Part shown: positions 39,806 to 51,872 of the stretch, piece after piece | Layout of the letters: each line of letters begins with the position of its first letter | Numbering within the stretch: the first letter of the stretch is position 1 | Assembly: GCF_003369915.1 (NCBI RefSeq) | Contig: NC_046674.1 | Span: 10,106,001-10,170,000, forward strand | Reading direction: 5' to 3' | DNA from: Drosophila miranda | Lineage: Eukaryota > Arthropoda > Insecta > Diptera > Drosophilidae | Length of the DNA: 64,000 nt | Notes under the pieces: model-generated | What the model saw: the letters and a program-made list of their open reading frames with translations, nothing else | Database searches by the model: none | What the model was told of the DNA's origin: nothing | Position numbers and translations under genes: made by a program

Positions 39806-41488
39806 AATTTCTATGCCATCTATGCTCATCTGCCTGTCCAACATTGGGGATGTGATGGCCACGTCATTCCGGTGAGCCTCTGCGCGCTGACATCTCCACA
39901 GCTGCGTGACTCCGCCGCTAATGACTCCACTCCACACCACTTCTCTCTTTCGTAGTTTTCTCTACTGGCGCATCTGCTGCTATGTGTGCACGCGGACGGC
40001 CAAGCGGCCGAGGAATGCCTGCTCCAGGCAGCGGTCGGTGAGGGGACAGCGGTATGCCCGCTCCCAGCCGCCACCCTCGTTCCGGCGATCCATGAAGATG
40101 ACACAGCGATCGGGCAATGACTCCGGGTTCGGTCCCTCCATGGGGCATGCCCATTCCGATCCGGAGCTGCGCATCATGGGGCGGGGCGTCGGCGGCGGCT
40201 ACGATGATAGGGAGTTTGGCCACCGCTGCAGTGGAGGACGCAATCGCCGCCAGCAGCAGATTGCGGCACAGCCTCGCCAGCAGCGGCACAACATCTACGG
40301 GGATGAGTACGAGATGCAGACACAGACTCTGAATCGCGGCAATCGCTACAGCAGCCGCCAGAGGCAGAGAGATCGCATGCGGGATCGGCATACGGTGGAG
40401 CGGGAGCGCTATCGGCACGATTTTGATGCGGGATCCATGGAGGATCCAGCACTACGAAGATGTGGACGAGGATGTGGTGCGCAAGACTCCGATTATACCC
40501 AACCGATACGCCCTGGATGACTTCGGAGGAGGATCTGGCCACCAGCGGACTACCAGGAATGCAGCGCCACGGAGTCAATCAATGCCCCGATCCGCACACC
40601 AGCGACAACGACAGAGGGATCGCGAGAGGGAGCGTTCTCCGCAGCCTCCTCGGAACGCAGGTCGTCGCGCTGGCAGCCTGTGACGTCAATCCACACGCTA
40701 TGGCAACCACTTGGAGCTCCCCGACTACGATGCTCCGCCACAGGGGTCCTCCAGGGATCATCGCAGGGACCGACGAGGACGCTCTCCGCGCAGCTACGAG
40801 GATTATGTGGGGGAGAGCTTCGATGAGGTGTCCCTGTGCGACGGCGGCCACTACGAGGACTATCCCCCCGTCCATAGCAAGTCCAGGAGTCGCGAGCCGC
40901 GCCGGAATCATCGTCGGAGGGAGCGGGCCGAGCGTCTGCCTCCCTCGCCGCGTATCATATCGCCCATGGGTTTCCCTGTCCAGCGGCAGATCCGACGTCG
41001 TCCCAGCTACGAATACGACGAAGACGACTCCATGTATGGGGAGGACTATGGGGACTATGGCGATCTCCTGCCCAAGGACCGTCCTGTGCCCATCTGGCTG
41101 TGCGTCTTCCTGGTCGTCAGCTACATCCTGGGGGGCGCCGCCCTGTTTGCCTACTGGGAGAACGGGTCCTTTCTGGACTCGGCCTACTTCTGCTTCATCA
41201 CGCTGACGACAATCGGTAGGAAATTCCAGAGGTACTTTCAGAAATCTTTTGTGCTGATTCTGTTCATGTTTCTCGCTGGGATTTGGCGACTTTGTGCCTG
41301 CCAAGGGCGTCAAGGATGAGTCGGAGCAGTCCATTGCCTATTGCTCGTTGTATCTGCTCTTTGGCATTGCTCTCCTGGTCATGAGCTTCAATTTGGTCCA
41401 GGAGGAGTTCATAGCGAATGTTAAGGAGGTGGCACGTCGTCTGGGCATCCTCAAAGATGACGATGAGGACGATCGCGATGAGGATTAG
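39806..41488 (+). pseudogene. galene: galene (K2P channel) truncated copy B
   Basis: The copy begins abruptly in M2 (MLICLSNIGDV) at the unit joint. Exon 39810-39871 splices to 39956 onward (FLYWRICCYVC), and the reading continues into the cytoplasmic loop. After a GGATCC-rich joint at about 40440-40452 a deletion relative to copy C changes the frame. A TGA interrupts the loop frame at about 40680. The rest encodes M3, pore 2 and M4, but the last intron again ends GG instead of AG (41278-41279). M1 and the first pore are missing. Non-functional as a channel; a short transcript from the neighbouring Klp61F promoter is conceivable. Confidence 0.85.
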
Positions 41489-42203
41489 GGGGGTTTACTC
41501 TTAAAACTATAGTATTCAACACTAGAGAACTGCATGCATCTTCTTAGGATTCTTTTATTCGCATTCAAAGGCGTTTCAATCGAAACATTTACTGTGGATT
41601 CATGCAGATAACTTAAACACCTTTCATAGGATTTTGTACACTCTTCATAGGATATACCTCTTGCATCTTCGATTAGAGCTTAAATTATTAAGTAAATTAA
41701 GTTTCCTTAAGGTTACAGTTTACACTCAACGGAATAGTCAACGCACAGGGAACCCTAAAGATCGTCAACAAGTAGATTCTCTTAGTTTACATAAGTTTTC
41801 ACACGAATATTCAGATTAAAGTGCGTCCCCGAACGGGTTTCCCCAATTCTACATATCATTACGCTTAAACTGTCCGGCCAAACCCTTCGTTCTTGAAACT
41901 CGCATTGAAGTCTCAAGAAATTAACTCAAAGTTGAACTCTCAAGGTCGCAGTCAAGACGTTTCCTTAAATATACACAACTTATTAAGCGAATATTCGAGT
42001 TTAATGTGGGCTAACCAAGGTCCAAGGCAAGGGGTTTGCTGAGCATTAAGTTTATTTAATTATTAAATTTTGCAGCATACAGAAGAAGAAAAAAAACAAA
42101 AGAATCTCCAGGGAATTGCCGGCGAATGAAAGGTGAGTGAAGTACTGGGGCAAGTAGCAGATGTAGATAGAGATATATGTGTGCCATCGATCCCCCGATC
42201 GAT

Positions 42204-45200
42204 TCAGGACACGTTCTCTTTGTTGTGCTGAAAAAGAGTATTCGGATTATTTATATTTACTCAATCATTAGCAATGACTGCTTACTCTCTTAAAGGCTGA
42301 TTTTCTGGGAGTCAGGGAGCGGGACAGCGAGCCAGACACTGGCGGCTTCAAAGCATTGGAGTTCATGATGCGTGTGGTGCCGCAGCCGCGTTTCATGTTG
42401 ATGCCAGTCACAGTGCCCTCGATGGGCGTTGAATTCATGAGGGTCTCCGTCTCGGAGAGCTCCTGAACGGAGTGCAGAGAGTCCTCCTGCTCACCCTCGC
42501 TGCACTAAAAGGATACAAGATTAAGGAAACTAATTTTGAGGAGGGGTTTCATTGGCTTTCTACCTCATCTATGGTGGCTGTGGTATCCAAATCCGACCAA
42601 TCCTGCTCTTGACGGTAACGCCTCACTATGTCCTGATGGGGGGAGGTGGCCACCAGCGAACGTGGATACACGAAATCTCGCTTCGAGGGGGTTGTTCCCG
42701 TAGGGGCATAGGTCTTCAGTTCGTTCTGCTGGAAGCGGACGACGTCCTGCTCGCAATTTTGCAGCTGTTGGCGCTGCAAGGTCTCATGCTTTGTCGTTTG
42801 TTGCTGTAGCTGCTCCACAAGGTCGCCGGCAACAGTAGAGTGTCTAATGAACCGCTGGCGTTCCTCTCTCTCCAGCTGCAGCCTCTCCTCGCATACGTTC
42901 TCCAGTTCCTTTTGCTGTTTCTCTTTGAGAGTCTCCCGCTCCTTGCCATTGTCTAGGCACATGGCCTTCACGTTCTGGAGGTTATTGCGATACGCCACGA
43001 CATTCAATTCCGTGTGTTTGACGAACTCCTGGCAGAGATTTGTCACATGGGCCTGCAGCATCGAGCACTTGGCCACGCCCAAGTCCACGCACCGCATGCC
43101 GCTTGCCATTTGGGCGGAGAGTTCTGCTTGGGCCGCCTGCGAGGCGGCGGATCCTTCTTTCTGGTAGACCTGCACACTGGCCTTCGTCTTTTCCACTTTT
43201 TTGCTCTTTTGCAGGCGATTCTCCTCCATTTGCAAGAGGCGTTCGGAAATGCTCTGGCTGTTCTTGGCCCCCAGCTCCTTGAACTGCTCCAATTGCATCA
43301 TCACCGACTCGATCAGGGCCTCCTGCTGGTGGGCCAGTGCCCGCTCGTTGGCCACCTCCGCCTGCAGCTGCTGCAGATTCTCCGCATCGGGCAGAGACAG
43401 TTCGCTGAGGAGCTCCAGCTGCCGCTGCACCTCCGTCACATGTTTCTCCAACGACTCGGCATTGTTTGCAATGATGCTGGAGAACCGCTGCTGCATGGAC
43501 TCCAGCATGGCCTTGTGGCTGTGGCTGTTCTCCTCCAGCTCCAGCACCTGCAGATGGATATCCTCCCGCAACTGCCTCTCCCGCTGCTGCAGTTGATCCA
43601 GCAACGCCTCGACCAACATTGTCGTATGCCCATCGCAGTTCTCCGATATATCCGCCACTAACTTTGCCTGCAGCTGCTCCTGATCCTTCAGCGATTGGCT
43701 GCAGATCCCCTTGAGCATTTCGATGCTTTTGCTGGCATTCACAGTCAAGCGTTGCACCACGCTATTGGAGTTTTCTAGGCAATGCAAAAACAGAAACAGA
43801 ACAGAACAGAAATAAGGTGAAAACTGGCACAGGGAGAGCTTTTGGTCGTGGCTCACCCAATTCCTGGCTCAGATGCTGCTTGGAGGCCGCCTGCTGCTCC
43901 AAATAGAGACTCAGGCTGCCGCCAATCACCTCCAGATTGTCCTGCATGCGATCCTTGAACTGATCGCAGGCACTGCGTATCTTTTCATCGGTGTCCCTTC
44001 GCCGTTCGATGGTGCCATGAAGCTGCTCCGTTTCATTGGTGGCCAGATCTGCCACGGCCAGGATTTTGTGCGCCTGCGTCGTGAGCGTCTCCTCCGTTTT
44101 CATGTGCGAGGCCACCAGCTGTTTCTTCTCCTTGTAGCGGCGCTTGGTCTTCGTGAGGACCTTCTTTGTCAGCAGTAGACTCGCCTCGGTGTCGGTTAGG
44201 TGCTGCTCCGTTTTCTTCAGCTCCTGGGTCTTCTCCACGAGACTCAGGCTCACCTCGTTGAAGGTCTTCTCCTTCGACTGCAGCTTATCTTTGAGGGCCT
44301 TCAGCAGCAACATCTTCTCGTTGAGCTCTCGATTCTGCGAGGACATTTTCATGGTCATCTCCCCGTAGGTCTCCTCCGACAGATAGATGCCATTCTTGTC
44401 TCGCGCTGCGAGGAGATCTCGCTTCAGTTTGTCAATCTCCTCGGTGTACTCCTTGAGGACCGTTTTCTTGGTTAGCTTCTGATTGACTTCTGGCTTATTC
44501 TGGATATTCTTCGCCCGATGCGCGTACTCCAGCGTGCTGAGTGTCTCGTCAATGTCCTTGTGCCCTGGCGAGATGGTGGCAATGATCGAGGTCTTTGTCC
44601 GGCCGCCCAGCGACTCCTGCAGCAGGCGCGTCAGCTTCGATTCGCGGTACGGGACATGGGGGGCCCGATCCACCAGAGCGGTAATCACACGGCCCAGCGT
44701 CAGGAGGCTCTGGTTGATGTTGACCATCTCGCGCACGCGTATCCCCTTCTCGTTGCCCGCCTTGAAGAGGTTCTCGCTGCCCGCCAGATCCACCAGATTG
44801 AGTTTTCCGATCTTCAGTATATCCTCGCCATCGATGCCGTTCTCACGAATGTGCACCACTATGGAGAAGACGGTGTGGCTGCGCGAGGACTGCGCGTTCA
44901 TCAGGGTGGTCGCGGTCTTGCGTCGCTCCTTGCCCTTCTCCAGGAGCTTGTAGACATCGTCCTTGCTCTGGACAGTGATCTCCTCGAGGCCCTGGATGAT
45001 CACCGAACCCTTCTGTGTGCTGTCGTCGAAGATGCGTATCTTTGTGGAGTCATCGGTGGAGAGGAGGTCGCACAGCTCCTCGTTGTACAGCTCCAGGTAG
45101 GAGATGCGCATCGTAAACTCAACTTCCATCATGCGGAGTTCGTCGAAAAGGTGACTCAAGGCACGCGGTATGATGCCCACATCAGAGTCCTACAAAAGGG

Positions 45201-45750
45201 CCAAAAGCCAAAGACAAAAGGCAGGTAGAGCAGCAATTAACGTTTGAACCGCCTCCCTCGTCCGATTCTAGGAATTAGAAAACTGGTTCCCCTCTACTCA
45301 CATCTTCCCAAGAGGACTTCAACTCCGCGGTCTCATTCCCCACCATCGTGTGCGTCTTGCCAGTACCCGTCTGTCCGTACGCGAACACCGTGCAAGTGTA
45401 GCCGCTTAGCACCTCTTCGATCAGGGGCGACACCACCACCGCATAGACATCGCACTGCTTGGACTCGGGGCCGAAGCTCCGATCAAAAGTAAACTTCTTT
45501 GTCAACTTCGAGTCGAGGGTGTGGCGTGTGAGGATCTCGCGTGGATTGAGCACATCCACAACCTCTGCGGAGCGTATGCATCGCTCGCGTGCATTCAGCG
45601 GCCTGCAGGGATGGAAATCGTACTTATTGGGCGATCTACTACCCGTAGATGGGGCACTCACCTAACGCGCACATAGACCTGAATGTTTTGGTTCGATTTG
45701 CGTGCCTGCTGCTGCTGAAGTTGCAGGCGTACGTTGTTCGATGTGTCCAT
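42204..45750 (-). CDS. Klp61F: Klp61F kinesin-5 motor, array copy 2 (intact)
   Basis: The six exons lie exactly 6063 bp after those of copy 1 (45750-45662, 45602-45302, 45189-43857, 43774-42564, 42504-42286, 42227-42204) and encode 1058 residues. I see four coding differences from copy 1: a valine-to-isoleucine change just before SPGHKDIDE in the motor (the usual residue there is Ile), Asn to Lys and Glu to Lys in the coiled coil, and one silent change near FTFDRSFG. Rod, BimC box and C-terminal KEN motif are the same as in copy 1. Because the noncoding parts are also nearly identical, the duplication is recent or is kept uniform by gene conversion. Which copy is older cannot be told from this window; a complete galene-Klp61F locus may exist elsewhere. 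Confidence 0.95.
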
Positions 45751-45868
45751 TTTACAGCACAAAACTCAAAATTCACTTTTAAGAGCGTAAAAAACTTTTG
45801 TTTCCAGCACTTGGAAATGTACACATTTACTCTTTTCAACTTTGTGACAGCTGGGGCAAGGTGACAAC

Positions 45869-47489
45869 AATTTCTATGCCATCTATGCTCATCTGCCTGT
45901 CCAACATTGGGGATGTGATGGCCACGTCATTCCGGTGAGCCTCTGCGCGCTGACATCTCCACAGCTGCGTGACTCCGCCGCTAATGACTCCACTCCACAC
46001 CACTTCTCTCTTTCATAGTTTTCTCTACTGGCGCATCTGCTGCTATGTGTGCACGCGGACGGCCAAGCGGCCGAGGAATGCCTGCTCCAGGCAGCGGTCG
46101 GTGAGGGGACAGCGGTATGCCCGCTCCCAGCCGCCACCCTCGTTCCGGCGATCCATGAAGATGACACAGCGATCGGGCAATGACTCCGGGTTCGGTCCCT
46201 CCATGGGGCATGCCCATTCCGATCCGGAGCTGCGCATCATGGGGCGGGGCGTCGGCGGCGGCTACGATGATAGGGAGTTTGGCCACCGCTGCAGTGGAGG
46301 ACGCAATCGCCGCCAGCAGCAGATTGCGGCACAGCCTCGCCAGCAGCGGCACAACATCTACGGGGATGAGTACGAGATGCAGACACAGACTCTGAATCGC
46401 GGCAATCGCTACAGCAGCCGCCAGAGGCAGAGAGATCGCATGCGGGATCGGCATACGGTGGAGCGGGAGCGCTATCGGCACGATTTTGATGCGGGATCCA
46501 TGGAGGATTTCAGTGACCTGCAGCCGCCGGCAAAGAGGGCCGCCAGTGTCCGTTCTGTCCGCTCGCCCCAGCATCAGGAGTCCAAGGCCTCGCGGGAGCT
46601 GCACCGCCTGCACTCTGCCCCAGGACGCGGGGCCCGAGCCAAGTCCGTGGACCCTCGGACCCTCGTCGCGCTGGCAGCCTGTGACGTCAATCCACACGCT
46701 ATGGCAACCACTTGGAGCTCCCCGACTACGATGCTCCGCCACAGGGGTCCTCCAGGGATCATCGCAGGGACCGACGAGGACGCTCTCCGCGCAGCTACGA
46801 GGATTATGTGGGGGAGAGCTTCGATGAGGTGTCCCTGTGCGACGGCGGCCACTACGAGGACTATCCCCCCGTCCATAGCAAGTCCAGGAGTCGCGAGCCG
46901 CCCCGGAATCATCGTCGGAGGGAGCGGGCCGAGCGTCTGCCTCCCTCGCCGCGTATCATGTCGCCCATGGGTTTCCCTGTCCAGCGGCAGATCCGACGTC
47001 GTCCCAGCTACGAATACGACGAAGACGACTCCATGTATGGGGAGGACTATGGGGACTATGGCGATCTCCTGCCCAAGGACCGTCCTGTGCCCATCTGGCT
47101 GTGCGTCTTCCTGGTCGTCAGCTACATCCTGGGGGGCGCCGCCCTGTTTGCCTACTGGGAGAACTGGTCCTTTCTGGACTCGGCCTACTTCTGCTTCATC
47201 ACGCTGACGACAATCGGTAGGAAATTCCAGAGGTACTTTCAGAAATCTTTTGTGCTGATTCTGTTCATGTTTCTCGCTGGGATTTGGCGACTTTGTGCCT
47301 GCCAAGGGCGTCAAGGATGAGTCGGAGCAGTCCATTGCCTATTGCTCGTTGTATCTGCTCTTTGGCATTGCTCTCCTGGCCATGAGCTTCAATTTGGTCC
47401 AGGAGGAGTTCATAGCGAATGTTAAGGAGGTGGCACGTCGTCTGGGCATCCTCAAAGATGACGATGAGGACGATCGCGATGAGGATTAG
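45869..47489 (+). pseudogene. galene: galene (K2P channel) truncated copy C
   Basis: It starts in M2 like copy B and keeps a loop segment (FSDLQPPAKRAASVRS) that copy B has lost. A different deletion at about 46660-46668 then removes the segment present in A and B and shifts the frame, so a long apparent ORF from here to 47207 reads the wrong frame through M3. In the correct frame the M3, pore 2 and M4 codons survive. The splice acceptor before FGD is GG (47279-47280), as in A and B. M1 and the first pore are absent. Clearly a pseudogene. Confidence 0.85.
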
Positions 47490-48204
47490 GGGGGCTTACT
47501 CTTAAAACTATAGTATTCAACACTAGAGAACTGCATGCATCTTCTTAGGATTCTTTTATTCGCATGCAAAGGCGTTTCAATCGAAACATTTACTGTGGAT
47601 TCATGCAGATAACTTAAACACTTTTCATAGGATTTTGTACACTCTTCATAGGATATACCTCTTGCATCTTCGATTAGAGCTTAAATTATTAAGTAAATTA
47701 AGTTTCCTTAAGGTTACAGTTTACACTCAACGGAATAGTCAACGCACAGGGAACCCTAAAGATCGTCAACAAGTAGATTCTCTTAGTTTACATAAGTTTT
47801 CACACGAATATTCAGATTAAAGTGCGTCCCCGAACGGGTTTCCCCAATTCTACATATCATTACGCTTAAACTGTCCGGCCAAACCCTTCGTTCTTGAAAC
47901 TCGCATTGAAGTCTCAAGAAATTAACTCAAAGTTGAACTCTCAAGGTCGCAGTCAAGACGTTTCCTTAAATATACACAACTTATTAAGCGAATATTCGAG
48001 TTTAATGTGGGCTAACCAAGGTCCAAGGCAAGGGGTTTGCTGAGCATTAAGTTTATTTAATTATTAAATTTTGCAGCATACAGAAGAAGAAAAAAAACAA
48101 AAGAATCTCCAGGGAATTGCCGGCGAATGAAAGGTGAGTGAAGTACTGGGGCAAGTAGCAGATGTAGATAGAGATATATGTGTGCCATCGATCCCCCGAT
48201 CGAT

Positions 48205-51200
48205 TCAGGACACGTTCTCTTTGTTGTGCTGAAAAAGAGTATTCGGATTATTTATATTTACTCAATCATTAGCAATGACTGCTTACTCTCTTAAAGGCTG
48301 ATTTTCTGGGAGTCAGGGAGCGGGACAGCGAGCCAGACACTGGCGGCTTCAAAGCATTGGAGTTCATGATGCGTGTGGTGCCGCAGCCGCGTTTCATGTT
48401 GATGCCAGTCACAGTGCCCTCGATGGGCGTTGAATTCATGAGGGTCTCCGTCTCGGAGAGCTCCTGAACGGAGTGCAGAGAGTCCTCCTGCTCACCCTCG
48501 CTGCACTAAAAGGATACATTAAGGATTAAGGAAACTAATTTTGAGGAGGGGTTTCATTGGCTTTCTACCTCATCTATGGTGGCTGTGGTATCCAAATCCG
48601 ACCAATCCTGCTCTTGACGGTAACGCCTCACTATGTCCTGATGGGGGAGGTGGCCACCAGCGAACGTGGATACACGAAATCTCGCTTCGAGGGGGTTGTT
48701 CCCGTAGGGGCATAGGTCTTCAGTTCGTTCTGCTGGAAGCGGACGACGTCCTGCTCGCAATTTTGCAGCTGTTGGCGCTGCAAGGTCTCATGCTTTGTCG
48801 TTTGTTGCTGTAGCTGCTCCACAAGGTCGCCGGCAACAGTAGAGTGTCTAATGAACCGCTGGCGTTCCTCTCTCTCCAGCTGCAGCCTCTCCTCGCATAC
48901 GTTCTCCAGTTCCTTTTGCTGTTTCTCTTTGAGAGTCTCCCGCTCCTTGCCATTGTCTAGGCACATGGCCTTCACGTTCTGGAGGTTATTGCGATACGCC
49001 ACGACATTCAATTCCGTGTGTTTGACGAACTCCTGGCAGAGATTTGTCACGTGGGCCTGCAGCATCGAGCACTTGGCCACGCCCAAGTCCACGCACCGCA
49101 TGCCGCTTGCCATTTGGGCGGAGAGTTCTGCTTGGGCCGCCTGCGAGGCGGCGGATCCTTCTTTCTGGTAGACCTGCACACTGGCCTTCGTCTTTTCCAC
49201 TTTTTTGCTCTTTTGCAGGCGATTCTCCTCCATTTGCAAGAGGCGTTCGGAAATGCTCTGGCTGTTCTTGGCCCCCAGCTCCTTGAACTGCTCCAATTGC
49301 ATCATCACCGACTCGATCAGGGCCTCCTGCTGGTGGGCCAGTGCCCGCTCGTTGGCCACCTCCGCCTGCAGCTGCTGCAGATTCTCCGCATCGGGCAGAG
49401 ACAGTTCGCTGAGGAGCTCCAGCTGCCGCTGCACCTCCGTCACATGTTTCTCCAACGACTCGGCATTGTTTGCAATGATGCTGGAGAACCGCTGCTGCAT
49501 GGACTCCAGCATGGCCTTGTGGCTGTGGTTGTTCTCCTCCAGCTCCAGCACCTGCAGATGGATATCCTCCCGCAACTGCCTCTCCCGCTGCTGCAGTTGA
49601 TCCAGCAACGCCTCGACCAACATTGTCGTATGCCCATCGCAGTTCTCCGATATATCCGCCACTAACTTTGCCTGCAGCTGCTCCTGATCCTTCAGCGATT
49701 GGCTGCAGATCCCCTTGAGCATTTCGATGCTTTTGCTGGCATTCACAGTCAAGCGTTGCACCACGCTATTGGAGTTTTCTAGGCAATGCAAAAACAGAAA
49801 CAGAACAGAACAGAAATAAGGTGAAAACTGGCACAGGGAGAGCTTTTGGTCGTGGCTCACCCAATTCCTGGCTCAGATGCTGCTTGGAGGCCGCCTGCTG
49901 CTCCAAATAGAGACTCAGGCTGCCGCCAATCACCTCCAGATTGTCCTGCATGCGATCCTTGAACTGATCGCAGGCACTGCGTATCTTTTCATCGGTGTCC
50001 CTTCGCCGTTCGATGGTGCCATGAAGCTGCTCCGTTTCATTGGTGGCCAGATCTGCCACGGCCAGGATTTTGTGCGCCTGCGTCGTGAGCGTCTCCTCCG
50101 TTTTCATGTGCGAGGCCACCAGCTGTTTCTTCTCCTTGTAGCGGCGCTTGGTCTTCGTGAGGACCTTCTTTGTCAGCAGTAGACTCGCCTTGGTGTCGGT
50201 TAGGTGCTGCTCCGTTTTCTTCAGCTCCTGGGTCTTCTCCACGAGACTCAGGCTCACCTCGTTGAAGGTCTTTTCCTTCGACTGCAGCTCATCTTTGAGG
50301 GCCCTCAGCAGCAACATCTTCTCGTTGAGCTCTCGATTCTGCGAGGACATTTTCATGGTCATCTCCCCGTAGGTCTCCTCCGACAGATAGATGCCATTCT
50401 TGTCTCGCGCTGCGAGGAGATCTCGCTTCAGTTTGTCAATCTCCTCGGTGTACTCCTTGAGGACCGTTTTCTTGGTTAGCTTCTGATTGACTTCTGGCTT
50501 ATTCTGGATATTCTTCGCCCGATGCGCGTACTCCAGCGTGCTGAGTGTCTCGTCAATGTCCTTGTGCCCTGGCGAGATGGTGGCAATGATCGAGGTCTTT
50601 GTCCGGCCGCCCAGCGACTCCTGCAGCAGGCGCGTCAGCTTCGATTCGCGGTACGGGACATGGGGGGCCCGATCCACCAGAGCGGTAATCACACGGCCCA
50701 GCGTCAGGAGGCTCTGGTTGATGTTGACCATCTCGCGCACGCGTATCCCCTTCTCGTTGCCCGCCTTGAAGACGTTCTCGCTGCCCGCCAGATCCACCAG
50801 ATTGAGTTTTCCGATCTTCAGTATATCCTCGCCATCGATGCCGTTCTCACGAATGTGCACCACTATGGAGAAGACGGTGTGGCTGCGCGAGGACTGCGCG
50901 TTCATCAGGGTGGTCGCGGTCTTGCGTCGCTCCTTGCCCTTCTCCAGGAGCTTGTAGACATCGTCCTTGCTCTGGACAGTGATCTCCTCGAGGCCCTGGA
51001 TGATCACCGAACCCTTCTGTGTGCTGTCGTCGAAGATGCGTATCTTTGTGGAGTCATCGGTGGAGAGGAGGTCGCACAGCTCCTCGTTGTACAGCTCCAG
51101 GTAGGAGATGCGCATCGTAAACTCAACTTCCATCATGCGGAGTTCGTCGAAAAGGTGACTCAAGGCACGCGGTATGATGCCCACATCAGAGTCCTACAAA

Positions 51201-51754
51201 AGGGCCAAAAGCCAAAGACAAAAGGCAGGTAGAGCAGCAATTAACGTTTGAACCGCCTCCCTCGTCCGATTCTAGGAATTAGAAAACTGGTTCCCCTCTA
51301 CTCACATCTTCCCAAGAGGACTTCAACTCCGCGGTCTCATTCCCCACCATCGTGTGCGTCTTGCCAGTACCCGTCTGTCCGTACGCGAACACCGTGCAAG
51401 TGTAGCCGCTTAGCACCTCTTCGATCAGGGGCGACACCACCACCGCATAGACATCGCACTGCTTGGACTCGGGGCCGAAGCTCCGATCAAAAGTAAACTT
51501 CTTTGTCAACTTCGAGTCGAGGGTGTGGCGTGTGAGGATCTCGCGTGGATTGAGCACATCCACAACCTCTGCGGAGCGTATGCATCGCTCGCGTGCATTC
51601 AGCGGCCTGCAGGGATGGAAATCGTACTTATTGGGCGATCTACTACCCGTAGATGGGGCACTCACCTAACGCGCACATAGACCTGAATGTTTTGGTTCGA
51701 TTTGCGTGCCTGCTGCTGCTGAAGTTGCAGGCGTACGTTGTTCGATGTGTCCAT
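48205..51754 (-). CDS. Klp61F: Klp61F array copy 3, tail truncated by a one-base deletion
   Basis: Exons are 51754-51666, 51606-51306, 51193-49861, 49778-48569, 48505-48287 and 48228-48205. The G run that is six long in copies 1 and 2 is five long here (48643-48647), just after the BimC core. The frame ends at 48631 after [10 protein letters not shown], giving about 956 residues. The motor and rod remain open; the end of the BimC region, the last roughly 100 residues and the KEN motif are lost. Further changes are Leu to Val after SEN in the motor, Lys to Arg and Glu to Lys in the rod, and Ser to Asn in the tail. An intron near 48520 has a small insertion. It may be a dying copy, or a truncated motor that still tetramerises through the rod. 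Expression data would decide. Confidence 0.88.
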
Positions 51755-51872
51755 TTTACAGCACAAAACTCAAAATTCACTTTTAAGAGCGTAAAAAACT
51801 TTTGTTTCCAGCACTTGGAAATGTACACATTTACTCTTTTCAACTTTGTGACAGCTGGGGCAAGGTGACAAC

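Noticed and set aside
45969-47207. 412-codon frame in galene copy C
   Set aside because: It begins in the galene frame but, after the deletion near 46665, continues in a wrong frame; M3 and pore residues are read from another frame.
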